From NCBI GenBank assembly GCA_030696455.1, contig JAUYSH010000101.1:1-64000 (forward strand): a stretch of 64,000 nucleotides of DNA, given 5' to 3'. Both the position numbers and the translations under genes were made by a program. This DNA comes from Elusimicrobiota bacterium. GTDB taxonomy: Bacteria; Elusimicrobiota; Elusimicrobia; UBA1565; UBA9628. Of the stretch, positions 25,738 through 33,804 are shown in pieces (the stretch's first letter is position 1; the number at the start of each line of letters is the position of its first letter). The notes beneath the pieces were generated by a model. It saw nothing but the letters and a program-made list of their open reading frames with translations, was not told the DNA's origin and made no database searches.

Positions 25738-26744
25738 GGAGCCGGGGCCTCCAGCTTCCATATCTCGCCGCGCGAGCGCGTCTCGCGGCCGGTCACGTTC
25801 GCCTCATCGTCCTCGGGGAGGACCTCCGAGAGCGAGGTGCCGTACAGCAGGCGGCCGCCTCCCCGCTCCTCGACGTATCGCAGGGCCACGGCTTCGGGAA
25901 GGACGGCGGATGGGGGGGCCGGCCTGGAAGTCCAGGTCTTGCCGCCGTCGGCCGTCTCCCAGAACGCGCCGGGAGCCGCCGCCCAGCCGCGGTTCTTGTC
26001 GGCGAAGGCCAGCGAGACGGAACCGGCGGTCGACAGCGAGATCGTCCCGCGGGTCTCCCACTCGTCGCCGCCGTCGTCGGTGGCGTGGATCGTCCGCGCC
26101 GCGCCGGAGCCGATCGAGGCCCAGCCGCGCTTCTTATCGAGGAAGAACAGCTCATCGCACTCGCCGAACAAGGGCGTTGAAGCAGAAGAGCGTTCCCAGT
26201 CCCGCCCGCCGTTGACGGTTCTCCAGATAACGGCTATTCCATCGCCGGAACATATCCATGCGCGCTTCTCATCCAGCACGTACGGCCGGACGCGCCAATC
26301 GAGCGGCCCGCTCAACGCCGTCGTCCAGGAGGCGCCGTCGTCGCGTGAGATCAGAACGCCGACCTTGTCGTCCTTTGAGTCCCGCGAGAAGCCGATCACC
26401 ATCGCCGTACGGCCCAAGAAGCGAGCCGAGATCGCGGCAAGGGCCTGGACGCCATCATTCAGAGTCTCTTCTTCGTCGTCCAGCTTCTGGAGATGCAGGT
26501 AATTTTTGGGGAGGACGGATATCTCGCGCCGATCGTCCGAAACGTCGGAATCGAGGAGTCCGACCGCGTCGAGCCCTTCCACCCACGACTTGCCGCGGTC
26601 CGTCGAGCTCGACAGGCCGGGCAACGCCCACAACTTGCCGCCTCTTTCGGTGAAGCGTTCTATACCGGCTCCTTCGTGGGCCTTCTCCCAACCCCAGGCG
26701 GGACCGGCAGCGGCCAACGCGGCGGCGACGATGACGGCTCTCAT
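25734..26744 (-). CDS. Secreted BNR/YCF48-like beta-propeller protein
   Basis: A 336-residue protein with signal peptide MRAVIVAAALAAAGPAWG and repeated BNR/Asp-box-like segments: STDRGKSW, SRDDGASWTT, TVNGGRDWE, TDDGGDEW, TADGGKTWT. The intervening DKKRGWAS and DKNRGWAA turns are typical of YCF48/sialidase-fold propellers, which are binding or assembly scaffolds rather than necessarily enzymes. ATG overlaps the stop of the lytic-transglycosylase-like gene, and its own stop overlaps GTG of the next. Parts (about 26160-26660) have lower-GC codons than neighbours. Confidence 0.75.
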   Translation of the reverse strand: MRAVIVAAALAAAGPAWGWEKAHEGAGIERFTERGGKLWALPGLSSSTDRGKSWVEGLDAVGLLDSDVSDDRREISVLPKNYLHLQKLDDEEETLNDGVQALAAISARFLGRTAMVIGFSRDSKDDKVGVLISRDDGASWTTALSGPLDWRVRPYVLDEKRAWICSGDGIAVIWRTVNGGRDWERSSASTPLFGECDELFFLDKKRGWASIGSGAARTIHATDDGGDEWETRGTISLSTAGSVSLAFADKNRGWAAAPGAFWETADGGKTWTSRPAPPSAVLPEAVALRYVEERGGGRLLYGTSLSEVLPEDDEANVTGRETRSRGEIWKLEAPAP

Positions 26745-27997
26745 GGCTTGCTCTCCTTCGGCGGTTTGGGCTTGGCGGCCTCGATCCAGTCCGCCACGTT
26801 CTTGAGGTACTCCCGGGCCTCCTTCTGAAACTTCTCCGGCTGATCGCCCTTGTTCAGGATTTCCTCCAACAGCGGCGGCTTGCCCGTACGCGGCTTCATC
26901 AGATCGGCGAGCCGGAGGCTCGACAACGGCTTTTTATAATCGCGCGGCCCTTCGCGGAGAGCTCTCCTTAAAGCGGTGTAGCCGACGTTGTGTCCGAGCA
27001 TGATGAACTCCCGCAGAGCCTCGTCATCGGGTGCCGTATGAGCCTCTTGATATATGTCCGTGAGCTTCTCTTCGACAAGGCGAAGAGAACGCAGGCCGCC
27101 ACGAATCGCTTTTGCGGAATCAAGACGCTCGTCGACCTTGCTTGTGACGCGCAGAGCGGCGCCCTTGGGGTCGGTCGCGTTTCCGTGCACCATCGAGAGC
27201 AGCCCGACCCCTATGAGCTTTGCTCCGGATTTGCCGCCGCACTTCTTTCTAGCGAATCCGCAGTTTTTCTCATTGTCGGGGTTGAACGAGCTCTCCCAGG
27301 CGATAAGGCCTTTGTAATGCAAGGGAGTGACCAGGCGGAGCGTCGTCCGGAACGACGGATCCGCCCAAATTTCTTTATACGCCGCCAAGATATCAGCATT
27401 GAACTCATTTTGTCGCGCGAACTTATTTTTCCCGCTCCTCAGTCTCACGACGCGCTCGGTCTCGAGGGCAAGGCCCTCGTAAGGGTAAGTGTCCCCGCCG
27501 AGCTCCGCGGCCTCCGCGCTGTCGACGAGGGCGTCGAGCAAGGCCCCGACGCGGCCCCACTCCGCCTCGCGGCCGGCGTTCTCGCGCCGCTGCAGGCCGG
27601 CGATCGCCGCGGCCTCGCGGCGATCCTCCTCCTCGCGCCAGCGTCTGTACTCCGCCGCGTCCCGCTCCGCCCTCTCCCGCGCGAGGCGCCGTTCCTCCAG
27701 CCAGTCCTTGAAGGCCTTGCCCGCGAGGTAAAGGGCGCCTCCGACGACGATCACCGGGGCCGCGACGATCACGGCCAGCGTCTCGAGGGCCTCGGCGGGG
27801 TCGGCGGACGACGCCGAGGGGCTCGAGTACTCGCGAGGCTCCCGGGGCTCGCGCGGCGAGCCGCCGCCTCCGCCGCTTCCGCGGGTCGGCTTGTCGACGA
27901 TGATGGTCACCGGGACGTCGGTCGGCATCGTGGTCGAGAAGCCCCAGGCGTGGACCTGGAGGGCCAGGCAGAATAACGCGGCGACGGCGCGCTTCAT
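26741..27997 (-). CDS. Secreted lysozyme-like (lytic transglycosylase-type) protein
   Basis: A 418-residue protein with signal peptide (KRAVAALFCLALQVHAWG), a Gly/Ser/Pro linker, one hydrophobic segment (~85-105) and a long charged coiled coil. A C-terminal domain contains LIAWESSFNPDN followed by IGVGLLSM. The Glu in that first motif and the later G-x-G-L-L resemble the E-S-x-F and G-x-x-Q-x segments of SLT-type lytic transglycosylases, though the match is partial. Start 27997 is supported by TATGAT (28005-28010) ending 7 nt upstream. The segment 26930-27430 has low-GC codon use, suggesting recombination. It heads the three-gene secreted operon. Confidence 0.6.
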   Translation of the reverse strand: MKRAVAALFCLALQVHAWGFSTTMPTDVPVTIIVDKPTRGSGGGGGSPREPREPREYSSPSASSADPAEALETLAVIVAAPVIVVGGALYLAGKAFKDWLEERRLARERAERDAAEYRRWREEEDRREAAAIAGLQRRENAGREAEWGRVGALLDALVDSAEAAELGGDTYPYEGLALETERVVRLRSGKNKFARQNEFNADILAAYKEIWADPSFRTTLRLVTPLHYKGLIAWESSFNPDNEKNCGFARKKCGGKSGAKLIGVGLLSMVHGNATDPKGAALRVTSKVDERLDSAKAIRGGLRSLRLVEEKLTDIYQEAHTAPDDEALREFIMLGHNVGYTALRRALREGPRDYKKPLSSLRLADLMKPRTGKPPLLEEILNKGDQPEKFQKEAREYLKNVADWIEAAKPKPPKESKP

Positions 27998-28047
27998 TCG
28001 GCCCATCATACCATGAATGGCCGGCGGCCGATTTCGTGGGACGCCTG

Positions 28048-28104
28048 TTGACTTCGCCGCGCGGGCGTGATATACTTCGAAAGACGAAGCATTCGAAAAC
28101 CGAA
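28048..28104 (+). promoter_or_regulatory. marR promoter with two tandem operators
   Basis: TTGACT (28048-28053), 17 nt spacer, TATACT (28071-28076) form a near-consensus promoter. Two palindromes of the form TTCG-N5-CGAA lie at 28076-28088 and 28092-28104, separated by 3 nt and overlapping the transcription start. That placement fits autorepression by the encoded MarR protein. Confidence 0.8.
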
Positions 28105-28106
28105 CC

Positions 28107-28556
28107 ATGAATCTCGAAGAACGCGCGCGCCGGCTCACGGACCACCTCCAGACGGTCATGGAGGAGGCGGAGAGCGCCGACAAGAAGAATTCGGCGGTGC
28201 GCGAGAAGCTGACCTGGCAGGAGATCCGCGTGCTGCGCGCGGTCGGTCGGCAGGACTGCTGCCCGATGAGCGGGCTGGCCGACATGATCTGCCTTTCCCT
28301 CAGTTCGGCAACAGGCTTGATAGACCGGCTCGTCGGCAAGAAGCTCGTCAAGCGCGACCGCTCGAGCGAGGACCGGCGCGTCGTGCAGGTCGAGCTCACC
28401 GAGCAGGGGCGCGCGCTCAACGAGGAGGCGATGGCGGGGCCCGTCGAGTTCGCGCGGGGGATCATGAAGGGGCTCAATGCCGAGGAGCAGGAAACCCTGC
28501 TCGGGCTGTTCCGCAAGATCTCCGATCGCATCAAGCAGGAGAAGTCGGCGGCCTGA
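28107..28556 (+). CDS. MarR-family transcriptional regulator
   Basis: A 149-residue winged-helix protein. Residues ~45-75 (ADMICLSLSSATGLIDRLVGKKL) are the recognition helix region and VKRDRSSEDRRVVQVELTEQG is the wing with the typical D-x-R-x-x-x-V pattern. An N-terminal helix and C-terminal helices form the dimer. Its own promoter carries two TTCG-N5-CGAA operators and another stands before the next gene, so it probably represses itself and the small Cys-rich protein. A Cys pair (QDCCPM) could sense oxidants or metals. No ribosome-binding site is seen. Confidence 0.9.
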   Translation: MNLEERARRLTDHLQTVMEEAESADKKNSAVREKLTWQEIRVLRAVGRQDCCPMSGLADMICLSLSSATGLIDRLVGKKLVKRDRSSEDRRVVQVELTEQGRALNEEAMAGPVEFARGIMKGLNAEEQETLLGLFRKISDRIKQEKSAA

Positions 28557-28575
28557 TTTTTTTTGCCGTAAACAT

Positions 28576-28588
28576 TTCGAAAGTCGAA
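28576..28588 (+). promoter_or_regulatory. Third TTCG-N5-CGAA operator, upstream of small Cys-rich gene
   Basis: TTCGAAAGTCGAA matches the marR-promoter operators, and a degenerate second copy (TTGAAAAGG) follows after 3 nt, overlapping the ribosome-binding site of the gene at 28610. It suggests separate control of that gene by the same regulator. Confidence 0.7.
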
Positions 28589-28609
28589 CTATTGAAAAGG
28601 AGAATGAAC

Positions 28610-28795
28610 ATGAGCGAAGAGAAGAAGGACGGCCAGGACGGGAAGGCGTGCTGCGATGCGAAGAAGTGCTGCGGCGGCAAGGCGCTCGCGGTGGTGGCCT
28701 TGCTCGCGGTCGGCGGCGCGGGCGGCTATCTCGCGGCGAAGTGCGGCCTGGCGAAGTGCGCGGTGCCGGCGGCGGTCGAGGCTCCGGCGAAGTAG
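28610..28795 (+). CDS. Small Cys-rich single-pass membrane protein
   Basis: A 61-residue protein: charged N-terminus (SEEKKDGQDGK), cysteine motifs ACC and KKCCGG, one hydrophobic segment (ALAVVALLAVGGAGGYLAA), then two more Cys (KCGLAKCA). AAGGAG gives a 7 nt spacing to ATG 28610. Likely inserted in the cytoplasmic membrane. The MarR operator just upstream suggests induction under a stress sensed by that regulator. No known family; metal or redox contact through the Cys pairs is only a suggestion. Confidence 0.7.
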   Translation: MSEEKKDGQDGKACCDAKKCCGGKALAVVALLAVGGAGGYLAAKCGLAKCAVPAAVEAPAK

Positions 28796-28806
28796 AAAAG
28801 AGGGCG

Positions 28807-28856
28807 CGCCCCCGGCGGGATTTGATCAGTATTTGAATGGCGTCCCGCCGGGGGCG
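28807..28856 (+). terminator. GC-rich hairpin after the Cys-rich gene
   Basis: A perfect 14 bp stem (28807-28820 with 28843-28856) with a 22 nt loop begins 11 nt after the stop. There is no U-tract, and its 3' arm runs into the TATACT at 28861-28866. It may attenuate transcription into the downstream region. Confidence 0.55.
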
Positions 28857-28866
28857 GGGCTATACT

Positions 28867-29062
28867 GTGAGTGCCGATACGATCGCACTCGAGAATCAAC
28901 ACCTCGAGCCGCTCCAGAGAGAACGGAGATCTACCGGCCCTGGCCGAACGTTTCGAAAGGTCAACTCGCAAGAGAACCTAGGGGACCCCGCCGAGGGGGC
29001 GGAGGACCCAGGAGAACCACACGGAACTCCATCGAACGATCGGCCTCGCTATTGGCGGGGAT
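28867..29062 (+). ncRNA. Candidate small RNA (unassigned)
   Basis: TATACT at 28861-28866 is followed by about 200 nt with no convincing ORF and then a strong terminator at 29063-29098. The ends can pair: 28867-28878 with 29039-29049 (11 bp and one bulge). Internal hairpins include CTCGAG/CTCGAG (28888-28908), a GCAA tetraloop closed by CTC/GAG and flanked by GGT/ACC (28959-28978), and CCGCC/GGCGG (28989-29002). The size and closing stem recall 6S RNA, but no conserved 6S sequence is recognised. A MarR-operator-like TTCGAAAGGTCAA occurs at 28952. If transcription starts near 28873 part of the closing stem is lost. Confidence 0.4.
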
Positions 29063-29098
29063 GCCCTCGCCGGGCTACAGCCCGGCGAGGGCTTTCTT
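29063..29098 (+). terminator. Strong terminator at the end of the candidate RNA
   Basis: A perfect 12 bp stem (29063-29074 with 29081-29092) with loop CTACAG is followed by TTTCTT on the plus strand. The stop codon of the minus-strand SIS gene lies in the loop, so its last codons are part of the hairpin. Confidence 0.85.
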
Positions 29099-29989
29099 GT
29101 AGTCGGCTTCGCTCGACCGGAGGTCGTCGGGGTCGATGCCGAGGACGCGGCAGGCGTCGATCGTGAAGCGCTGGCCCCACAGGATCTGCGCCAGCCAGTC
29201 GGCGTTGGCGACGTCGAGGAAGGGCACGCCGATCGCGTCGAGGTAGCGGTGCGCCGCGTCCCAGCGCGTCTCGCCGACGGTGGAGAAGCCGATCACGAGC
29301 GAGCCTTTCCCGACCGAGATGTGCGGGCCGTGCAGGAACTCCTCGAGGCCGTAGGCGCGCACGCGCAGGTGAGCGGTCTCAAGCAGCTTCAGCGCCGTCT
29401 CGCAGGCGACCCACTCGCGCAGGCCGTCGCCGAGCAGGACGAGGTCGGTGTCCGCCGCCACCTTCGGGGAGTCCGGGCCCCAGTTCAGGCTCGTGCCCGC
29501 GCGGGGGAACGGCGCGAGCAAGGCGGGCTTGCCCGTCCAGCGCAGGAGCCAGACCATGGTGGTGGTGAAGGACTTGGTGAAGGCGCCGGTGTCCTCGAGG
29601 TCGCACGTCTCGAGGCGGAGCTTGGGGCCCCTCCACACCGCGCCCGCGCCGCACACCGCGACGGTCGCCGCACCCGCGCGGCGGGCCATCGCCTCGGCCT
29701 TCACGGTGTAGGACTTGGTCCCGCCGCGATGGGACAGGAAGATCCCGAGGTCGCCTTTCGACAGCTTGTACGGACGCGAGACGAAGTCGTAGGCGTGGAC
29801 CGCGCGGGCGTCGAAGCCGGCGCCGCTCCACAGCCACGCGGCGATGCGCGCGGCGTGATGATTCGTGCCGACGCCGACGAAGAATATCTTTTTGCCCTTC
29901 GGCGGCTTCATCCAGGCGGGCAGCGGCGCGCGCAGGGCGTTCGCGATCAGCGCCGGCTGGGCGAAGACGTTGGCCTCGAAACGGCTCAT
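29075..29989 (-). CDS. SIS-domain sugar-phosphate isomerase-like protein
   Basis: A 304-residue protein resembling the isomerase half of GlmS/AgaS-type enzymes with two SIS subdomains. KKIFFVGVGTNHHAARIAAWL is the first sugar-phosphate loop, GIFLSHRGGTKSYTVKA the Ser/Thr-rich phosphate-binding loop, and VLLGDGLREW begins the second subdomain. There is no glutaminase domain, so it may be an isomerase, deaminase or regulator of amino-sugar phosphates. ATG overlaps the stop of the methyltransferase gene (ATGA). It ends in the loop of a terminator shared with the candidate RNA. Confidence 0.78.
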   Translation of the reverse strand: MSRFEANVFAQPALIANALRAPLPAWMKPPKGKKIFFVGVGTNHHAARIAAWLWSGAGFDARAVHAYDFVSRPYKLSKGDLGIFLSHRGGTKSYTVKAEAMARRAGAATVAVCGAGAVWRGPKLRLETCDLEDTGAFTKSFTTTMVWLLRWTGKPALLAPFPRAGTSLNWGPDSPKVAADTDLVLLGDGLREWVACETALKLLETAHLRVRAYGLEEFLHGPHISVGKGSLVIGFSTVGETRWDAAHRYLDAIGVPFLDVANADWLAQILWGQRFTIDACRVLGIDPDDLRSSEADYKKALAGL

Positions 29990-30843
29990 CGTCCGGGCTT
30001 GTGGCCGCGGGCCATCATGAACTCATATGGAATTTCGACGCCGGATCGGGTCTTGTTCTTCAGTGCGCGGCGAAGAACGGTCTTCTTGACCCAGGCCTGG
30101 CCTTTCTCGTCGAGGCTGCGCAGCATGGCGCCGGTGCGGCCTGCGCCCTCGGTCATCGTCGTCCAGTACTCCTCGGGGGAGGCGAAGCGGAAGACGCCGG
30201 TCAGGCGCTTGGTCGAGAGCTCCTGCAGGCCGGCGCGCGCGAACGCGGCGTCGATGGCGCCGTCGGGGCCGAAGGAGTAGATCGTGGGCGCGCCGTAAGG
30301 GGCGCGCAGGTCGGGGTCGCACTCGGTGATCGCGTGCAGGACGAGGGAGGTGAACAGCATCTTCTCGCGGCGCCCCTGGACGAGGCAGGAGACGACGCCT
30401 CCGGGCTTGACCACGCGCGTCATCTCCGCGAGCGCCTTGTCGGGCTGGGCGAACAGCATCAGCCCGAGCTGGGAGATCGCGGCGTCGAAGGAGGCGGTCT
30501 CGAGCTTGAGGTCGTGGACGTCCATCTCGGCGTACTCGATCGGGGCGCAGCGCTTGGCCGCGGGGACGGCCCTCGCGCGGGCCAGCATGCCGGGGGCCAG
30601 GTCCACGCCGAGCACCGAGCCCTTCTCGTCGATGCGCGCGGCGGCGGCGCGGGTCGCGATGCCGGGGCCGCAGGCGACGTCGAGGACCCGCCACTTCTTG
30701 CGCAGGCCGGCGAACACGACGAACTCCTCGGCCGTCTTCGCGAACAGGGAGTTGGAGAGCTTCTCGTAGCGCTCCGCGGACTCGCTCCAGACCTCGCGGG
30801 CTTCGGCGGTGTGGGCGGCGGGATCGAACGCGGTTTCTTTCAC
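29986..30843 (-). CDS. Class I SAM-dependent methyltransferase (UbiE-like)
   Basis: A 285-residue protein with VLDVACGPGIATRAAAARI (SAM motif I), GVDLAPGMLARARA (motif II) and ISQLGLMLFAQPDKALAEM (post-motif region), as in UbiE/COQ5-type methyltransferases. The substrate is unknown. GTG 30843 is preferred to ATG 30870 because TATAAT (30850-30855, minus strand) ends exactly 6 nt before it and would lie inside the longer frame; the transcript is then leaderless. It is followed by the SIS gene with a 4 nt overlap. Confidence 0.78.
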   Translation of the reverse strand: MKETAFDPAAHTAEAREVWSESAERYEKLSNSLFAKTAEEFVVFAGLRKKWRVLDVACGPGIATRAAAARIDEKGSVLGVDLAPGMLARARAVPAAKRCAPIEYAEMDVHDLKLETASFDAAISQLGLMLFAQPDKALAEMTRVVKPGGVVSCLVQGRREKMLFTSLVLHAITECDPDLRAPYGAPTIYSFGPDGAIDAAFARAGLQELSTKRLTGVFRFASPEEYWTTMTEGAGRTGAMLRSLDEKGQAWVKKTVLRRALKNKTRSGVEIPYEFMMARGHKPGR

Positions 30844-30943
30844 GCGCTGATTATACGATTTGCGGGCCATAGGCCAACGGGCCCGGCCGGGCGGGGGCCC
30901 CCGGACCCTCGCCGCCCCCCCGGGGCGCCGCTATCCTTAAAAC

Positions 30944-31585
30944 ATGAACGCCACTCTTTCTCTGCTCGTGCTCGCCCTCGCCTTGCCCGCGTCCGCCCAG
31001 ATCTTCGTCTCCGCCGGCCAGGCCGACGATCTCGCCGCCGCCGCGCGGTCGACGCGGAGCCTGCGCGAGAAGCTCACGCCCGCCGCCGTCGACCCGGAGC
31101 CCGTCAAGGCCTTGACCGACAGGCTCTTCAAGGACGGCGAGCAGGTGGAGATGGAGCAGGGCATCGGCAACATCTACACGCGCATCGGCCGACCCGACGT
31201 GAACGGACGGTTCAAAAACCTCCAGGCCAATCTCGTCGAGATCCCCGCCGAGCTTGCCGAGGCCCCGAGCGACTCGATGTTCCGCCAGGCCGTGATGCGG
31301 CGTTATTTCTCGCACCTGGAGGCCACCAGCGAAAGCTGGGAGGTCGACCCTCGGACGGGCAAGGGGAAGGTGCACGTGTGGCTTTATCGCGTCGGCCTCG
31401 AAGGGACCTTGATGAGCGTCGAGCATCAGATCGCGCCGGTCGAGCCGGACGCCGACGGCCAGGTCTCGCCCATCGAGGAAAAGGCCCGCTCCTACCGCAT
31501 GTCCCCGTCGGACCCGAGCGTGCAGCGCCGCTGGAAGAGGCTCGCTAAGGAGCTGCTGACCTTGGGCCGCGTCGTCGAGGCTTAG
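30944..31585 (+). CDS. Secreted protein of unknown function
   Basis: A 213-residue protein with signal peptide MNATLSLLVLALALPASA. The mature part is mixed alpha/beta with no Cys and no recognised motif (e.g. GNIYTRIGRPDVNGRF, KVHVWLYRVGLEGTLM). TATCCT at 30932-30937 ends 6 nt before the ATG, indicating a leaderless transcript. It is divergent from the methyltransferase gene across 100 nt that includes a run of C/G. Its stop overlaps the stop of the convergent acyl-CoA dehydrogenase gene. Confidence 0.7.
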   Translation: MNATLSLLVLALALPASAQIFVSAGQADDLAAAARSTRSLREKLTPAAVDPEPVKALTDRLFKDGEQVEMEQGIGNIYTRIGRPDVNGRFKNLQANLVEIPAELAEAPSDSMFRQAVMRRYFSHLEATSESWEVDPRTGKGKVHVWLYRVGLEGTLMSVEHQIAPVEPDADGQVSPIEEKARSYRMSPSDPSVQRRWKRLAKELLTLGRVVEA

Positions 31586-32997
31586 AAGCCCGACAGAAGC
31601 AAGTACGCCTCGGCGACCAGTTCCTCGTCGCGCAGGCCGCGCTCGTCCTCGTCCCAGGTCCGGCTTTGCTTGACCATCGCGGCGAAGCGCTCGAGGGACT
31701 CCTCGTCGGCGTCGCCGGAGACCCGTGCCAGGAAGTTTTCCAGCACGCGGGGACGGCGCAGGGCCTTCGCGGCATGGCCCGCGAGGATGGGATGGGTGCC
31801 CTCCCAGATCTCGTTGACGATCGCGTCGTCGGCGAGACGGTTGAGCGGGGAGAAGTCATCGAGTATGCCGTGGCCGCCGATGAGCAACTGCGCCTCGCGC
31901 ACGATCTCGCTGCCGCGCATCGAGACCTCCACCTTGAGCATCGGCACCAAAGCCTCGGCGTCGGCCTCGCCCGCCTCGAGCGCGGCCAGGCCGCGATAGA
32001 AGGCGGTGAGCATGCCCGCGTGCAGGGCCTCCATCGTCGCGAGCTTAGTGCGGACCGAGGGGATGGCCGTCAGAGGCTTGCCGTAGGCCAGGCGCCAGTC
32101 GGCGAAGGTGCGCGCCTCGAGCACCGCGCGCCCCGCGAAGCCGAGCGCCGCGGCGGCGACATGCAGTCGCGACACGGACAGGATCTCGTTGACGAGCAGG
32201 ACCATCCCTTCGCGCGGCCGGCCGATCATCTCGGCCCGCGCTCCCGTGTACTCGACCTCGACGGTGGCTTTGCCGCGCGTGCCGCCGATGGGCTTGAGGC
32301 GCAGTATTTTGTGTCCGTTGAGAGAGCCGCCCGGGTTCTTGCGTTTGACCAGGAACAGGGCCACGACGCCCTGCGGCGTCTTCGCCGTCGTCACCCACAG
32401 CTCGCCGGGGTTCGAGCAGAACCACTTGGTTCCTGTCAGGGACCAGGTCCCGTCGGGGTTGAGCGCCGCCGTCGTCTCGTTGGCCGCGACGTTCGAGCCG
32501 CTTTGCTTCTCGGTGATGTACTGCCCGCCGGTGAGCGCCCAGTCGGGGTCGTCGGATTTCAGGCGGGGAAGGAACTCCCGCATCTGCGCCGCGCTCCCTC
32601 GCTTTTCCAAGAGGCCGATGAGTCCGTCTGTCATCGCGAGGGGGCAGGTGATGCCGCCCTCGCCGCAGTAGTTGGCGATGATCGCGCGCGTCATGCGCTC
32701 GACCAAGGTCAGCGGGCCCGGCCCGCCGTAGATCGCGCGGGCGAGATGGCGGCGCGCCTCGATCTGCTCGGGGCAGTACTTCACCTCGCCGCCCTCGAGG
32801 CGGGGGAGGTTCTCGGCCCTGTGCGCCGTGTCGATCAGCGCGTCGAGCGTGCGCCCGGCGAAAGCCCCGAACTCCGAGGAGCGCGTCCGGCCCTGCGGCG
32901 TGAGCATCGGCGACGCGACGTCGCGCAGCGAGGCGTCCGCCTCCCAGAAGTTCATGCCGCGCGTTCCGGGATAGCCGGGCAGCGCTTCGTTGTCCAT
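31582..32997 (-). CDS. Acyl-CoA dehydrogenase family protein (AidB/isovaleryl type)
   Basis: A 471-residue flavoprotein. It shows [19 protein letters not shown] (FAD-binding loop), [37 protein letters not shown] and the C-terminal [15 protein letters not shown] ... EIWEGTHPI, as in acyl-CoA dehydrogenases of the AidB-like subgroup, where the catalytic Glu region ends E-G-T. It oxidises an acyl-CoA or acts on DNA-related substrates, which cannot be decided here. No electron-transfer flavoprotein genes are nearby. Start 32997 is supported by TATCCT (33004-33009, minus strand) 6 nt upstream. Confidence 0.85.
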   Translation of the reverse strand: MDNEALPGYPGTRGMNFWEADASLRDVASPMLTPQGRTRSSEFGAFAGRTLDALIDTAHRAENLPRLEGGEVKYCPEQIEARRHLARAIYGGPGPLTLVERMTRAIIANYCGEGGITCPLAMTDGLIGLLEKRGSAAQMREFLPRLKSDDPDWALTGGQYITEKQSGSNVAANETTAALNPDGTWSLTGTKWFCSNPGELWVTTAKTPQGVVALFLVKRKNPGGSLNGHKILRLKPIGGTRGKATVEVEYTGARAEMIGRPREGMVLLVNEILSVSRLHVAAAALGFAGRAVLEARTFADWRLAYGKPLTAIPSVRTKLATMEALHAGMLTAFYRGLAALEAGEADAEALVPMLKVEVSMRGSEIVREAQLLIGGHGILDDFSPLNRLADDAIVNEIWEGTHPILAGHAAKALRRPRVLENFLARVSGDADEESLERFAAMVKQSRTWDEDERGLRDEELVAEAYLLLSGF

Positions 32998-33032
32998 GCA
33001 GCGAGGATAGGAAATTTGCTTCAATTGCGGCC

Positions 33033-33662
33033 ATGAACCTGATCCCCCAAGTCATCGAGCGCGCCACGCAGGGCTCCGTCATCGGCTACGACATCTACTC
33101 GCGGCTGCTGAAAGACCGCATCATCTTCGTCGGAGGCTACGAGGGCGAGTTCACCACCGACTCCGCCAACACCCTCATCGCCCAGCTGCTCTACTTGGAC
33201 AGCGACGACAACACGAAGGACATCAACCTTTACATCAACAGCCCCGGCGGCATGGTCACGGCCGGCCTCGCCGTCTACGACACCATGCAGTTCATCAAGG
33301 CCCCGATCACCACGATCTGCATGGGGATGGCGATGAGCTTCGGCGCGGTCATCCTTGCCGCAGGGTCGAAAGGAAAGCGCTACGCGCTGCCGAACTCCCG
33401 CATCATGATCCACCAGCCCCTCGTGGGCGGCATCTCCGGCCAGGCCACCGACATCCTGGTCGAGGCGAAGGAGATGTCCCACACGCGCCGGATCCTTGAG
33501 GAGATCATGGCCAAGCACACCGGCCAGACCTTCGAGAAGATCAACCGCGACATGGAGCGCAACAACTACATGTCCGCCGAAGAGGCCCTGAAATACGGCA
33601 TCATCGACGAGGTCATCATGGGCGCCAAGGCCATCGCGCTCAAGGCGATCCCCAACAAGTAA
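33033..33662 (+). CDS. clpP: ATP-dependent Clp protease proteolytic subunit
   Basis: A 209-residue ClpP. The catalytic Ser lies in [11 protein letters not shown] (usual form ASMGA), the His in MIHQPLVGG and the Asp in [32 protein letters not shown] is the conserved substrate-binding strand. It forms the double-heptamer protease that works with ClpX or ClpA. No clpX or tig neighbour is present, so this is a solo clpP. A strong terminator follows. Confidence 0.93.
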   Translation: MNLIPQVIERATQGSVIGYDIYSRLLKDRIIFVGGYEGEFTTDSANTLIAQLLYLDSDDNTKDINLYINSPGGMVTAGLAVYDTMQFIKAPITTICMGMAMSFGAVILAAGSKGKRYALPNSRIMIHQPLVGGISGQATDILVEAKEMSHTRRILEEIMAKHTGQTFEKINRDMERNNYMSAEEALKYGIIDEVIMGAKAIALKAIPNK

Positions 33663-33682
33663 GCCTTTCCTTTGAAAGGAGC

Positions 33683-33716
33683 GGCCCGGCTCGAATGAGC
33701 CGGGCCGTCTTTTTTG
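33683..33716 (+). terminator. Rho-independent terminator after clpP
   Basis: An 11 bp GC-rich stem around a GAAT loop (33683-33708) is followed by TCTTTTTT. It separates clpP from the heat-shock operon. Confidence 0.95.
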
Positions 33717-33733
33717 GCAGTCGGAGGGGGGGA

Positions 33734-33790
33734 TTGACAACTTTGACGGCTTGGGGTAAAATATTAGCAGTCGATTCGGCGGACTGCCAG
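33734..33790 (+). promoter_or_regulatory. hrcA promoter and CIRCE operator
   Basis: TTGACA (33734-33739), a 17 nt spacer and TAAAAT (33757-33762) form a consensus housekeeping promoter. Directly after it is TTAGCAGTC-N9-GACTGCCAG (33764-33790), a close variant of the CIRCE operator (TTAGCACTC-N9-GAGTGCTAA). HrcA binding there would repress the heat-shock operon. Confidence 0.93.
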
Positions 33791-33804
33791 TATCCGTCAT
33801 ATCC

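Noticed and set aside
28867-29062. Firm assignment as 6S RNA
   Set aside because: Only size and end pairing agree; the central bubble and conserved sequence could not be recognised by eye.
28837-29166. A 109-codon plus-strand ORF over the candidate RNA
   Set aside because: Arg/Gly-rich, no start signal, crosses a strong terminator and runs antisense into the SIS gene.
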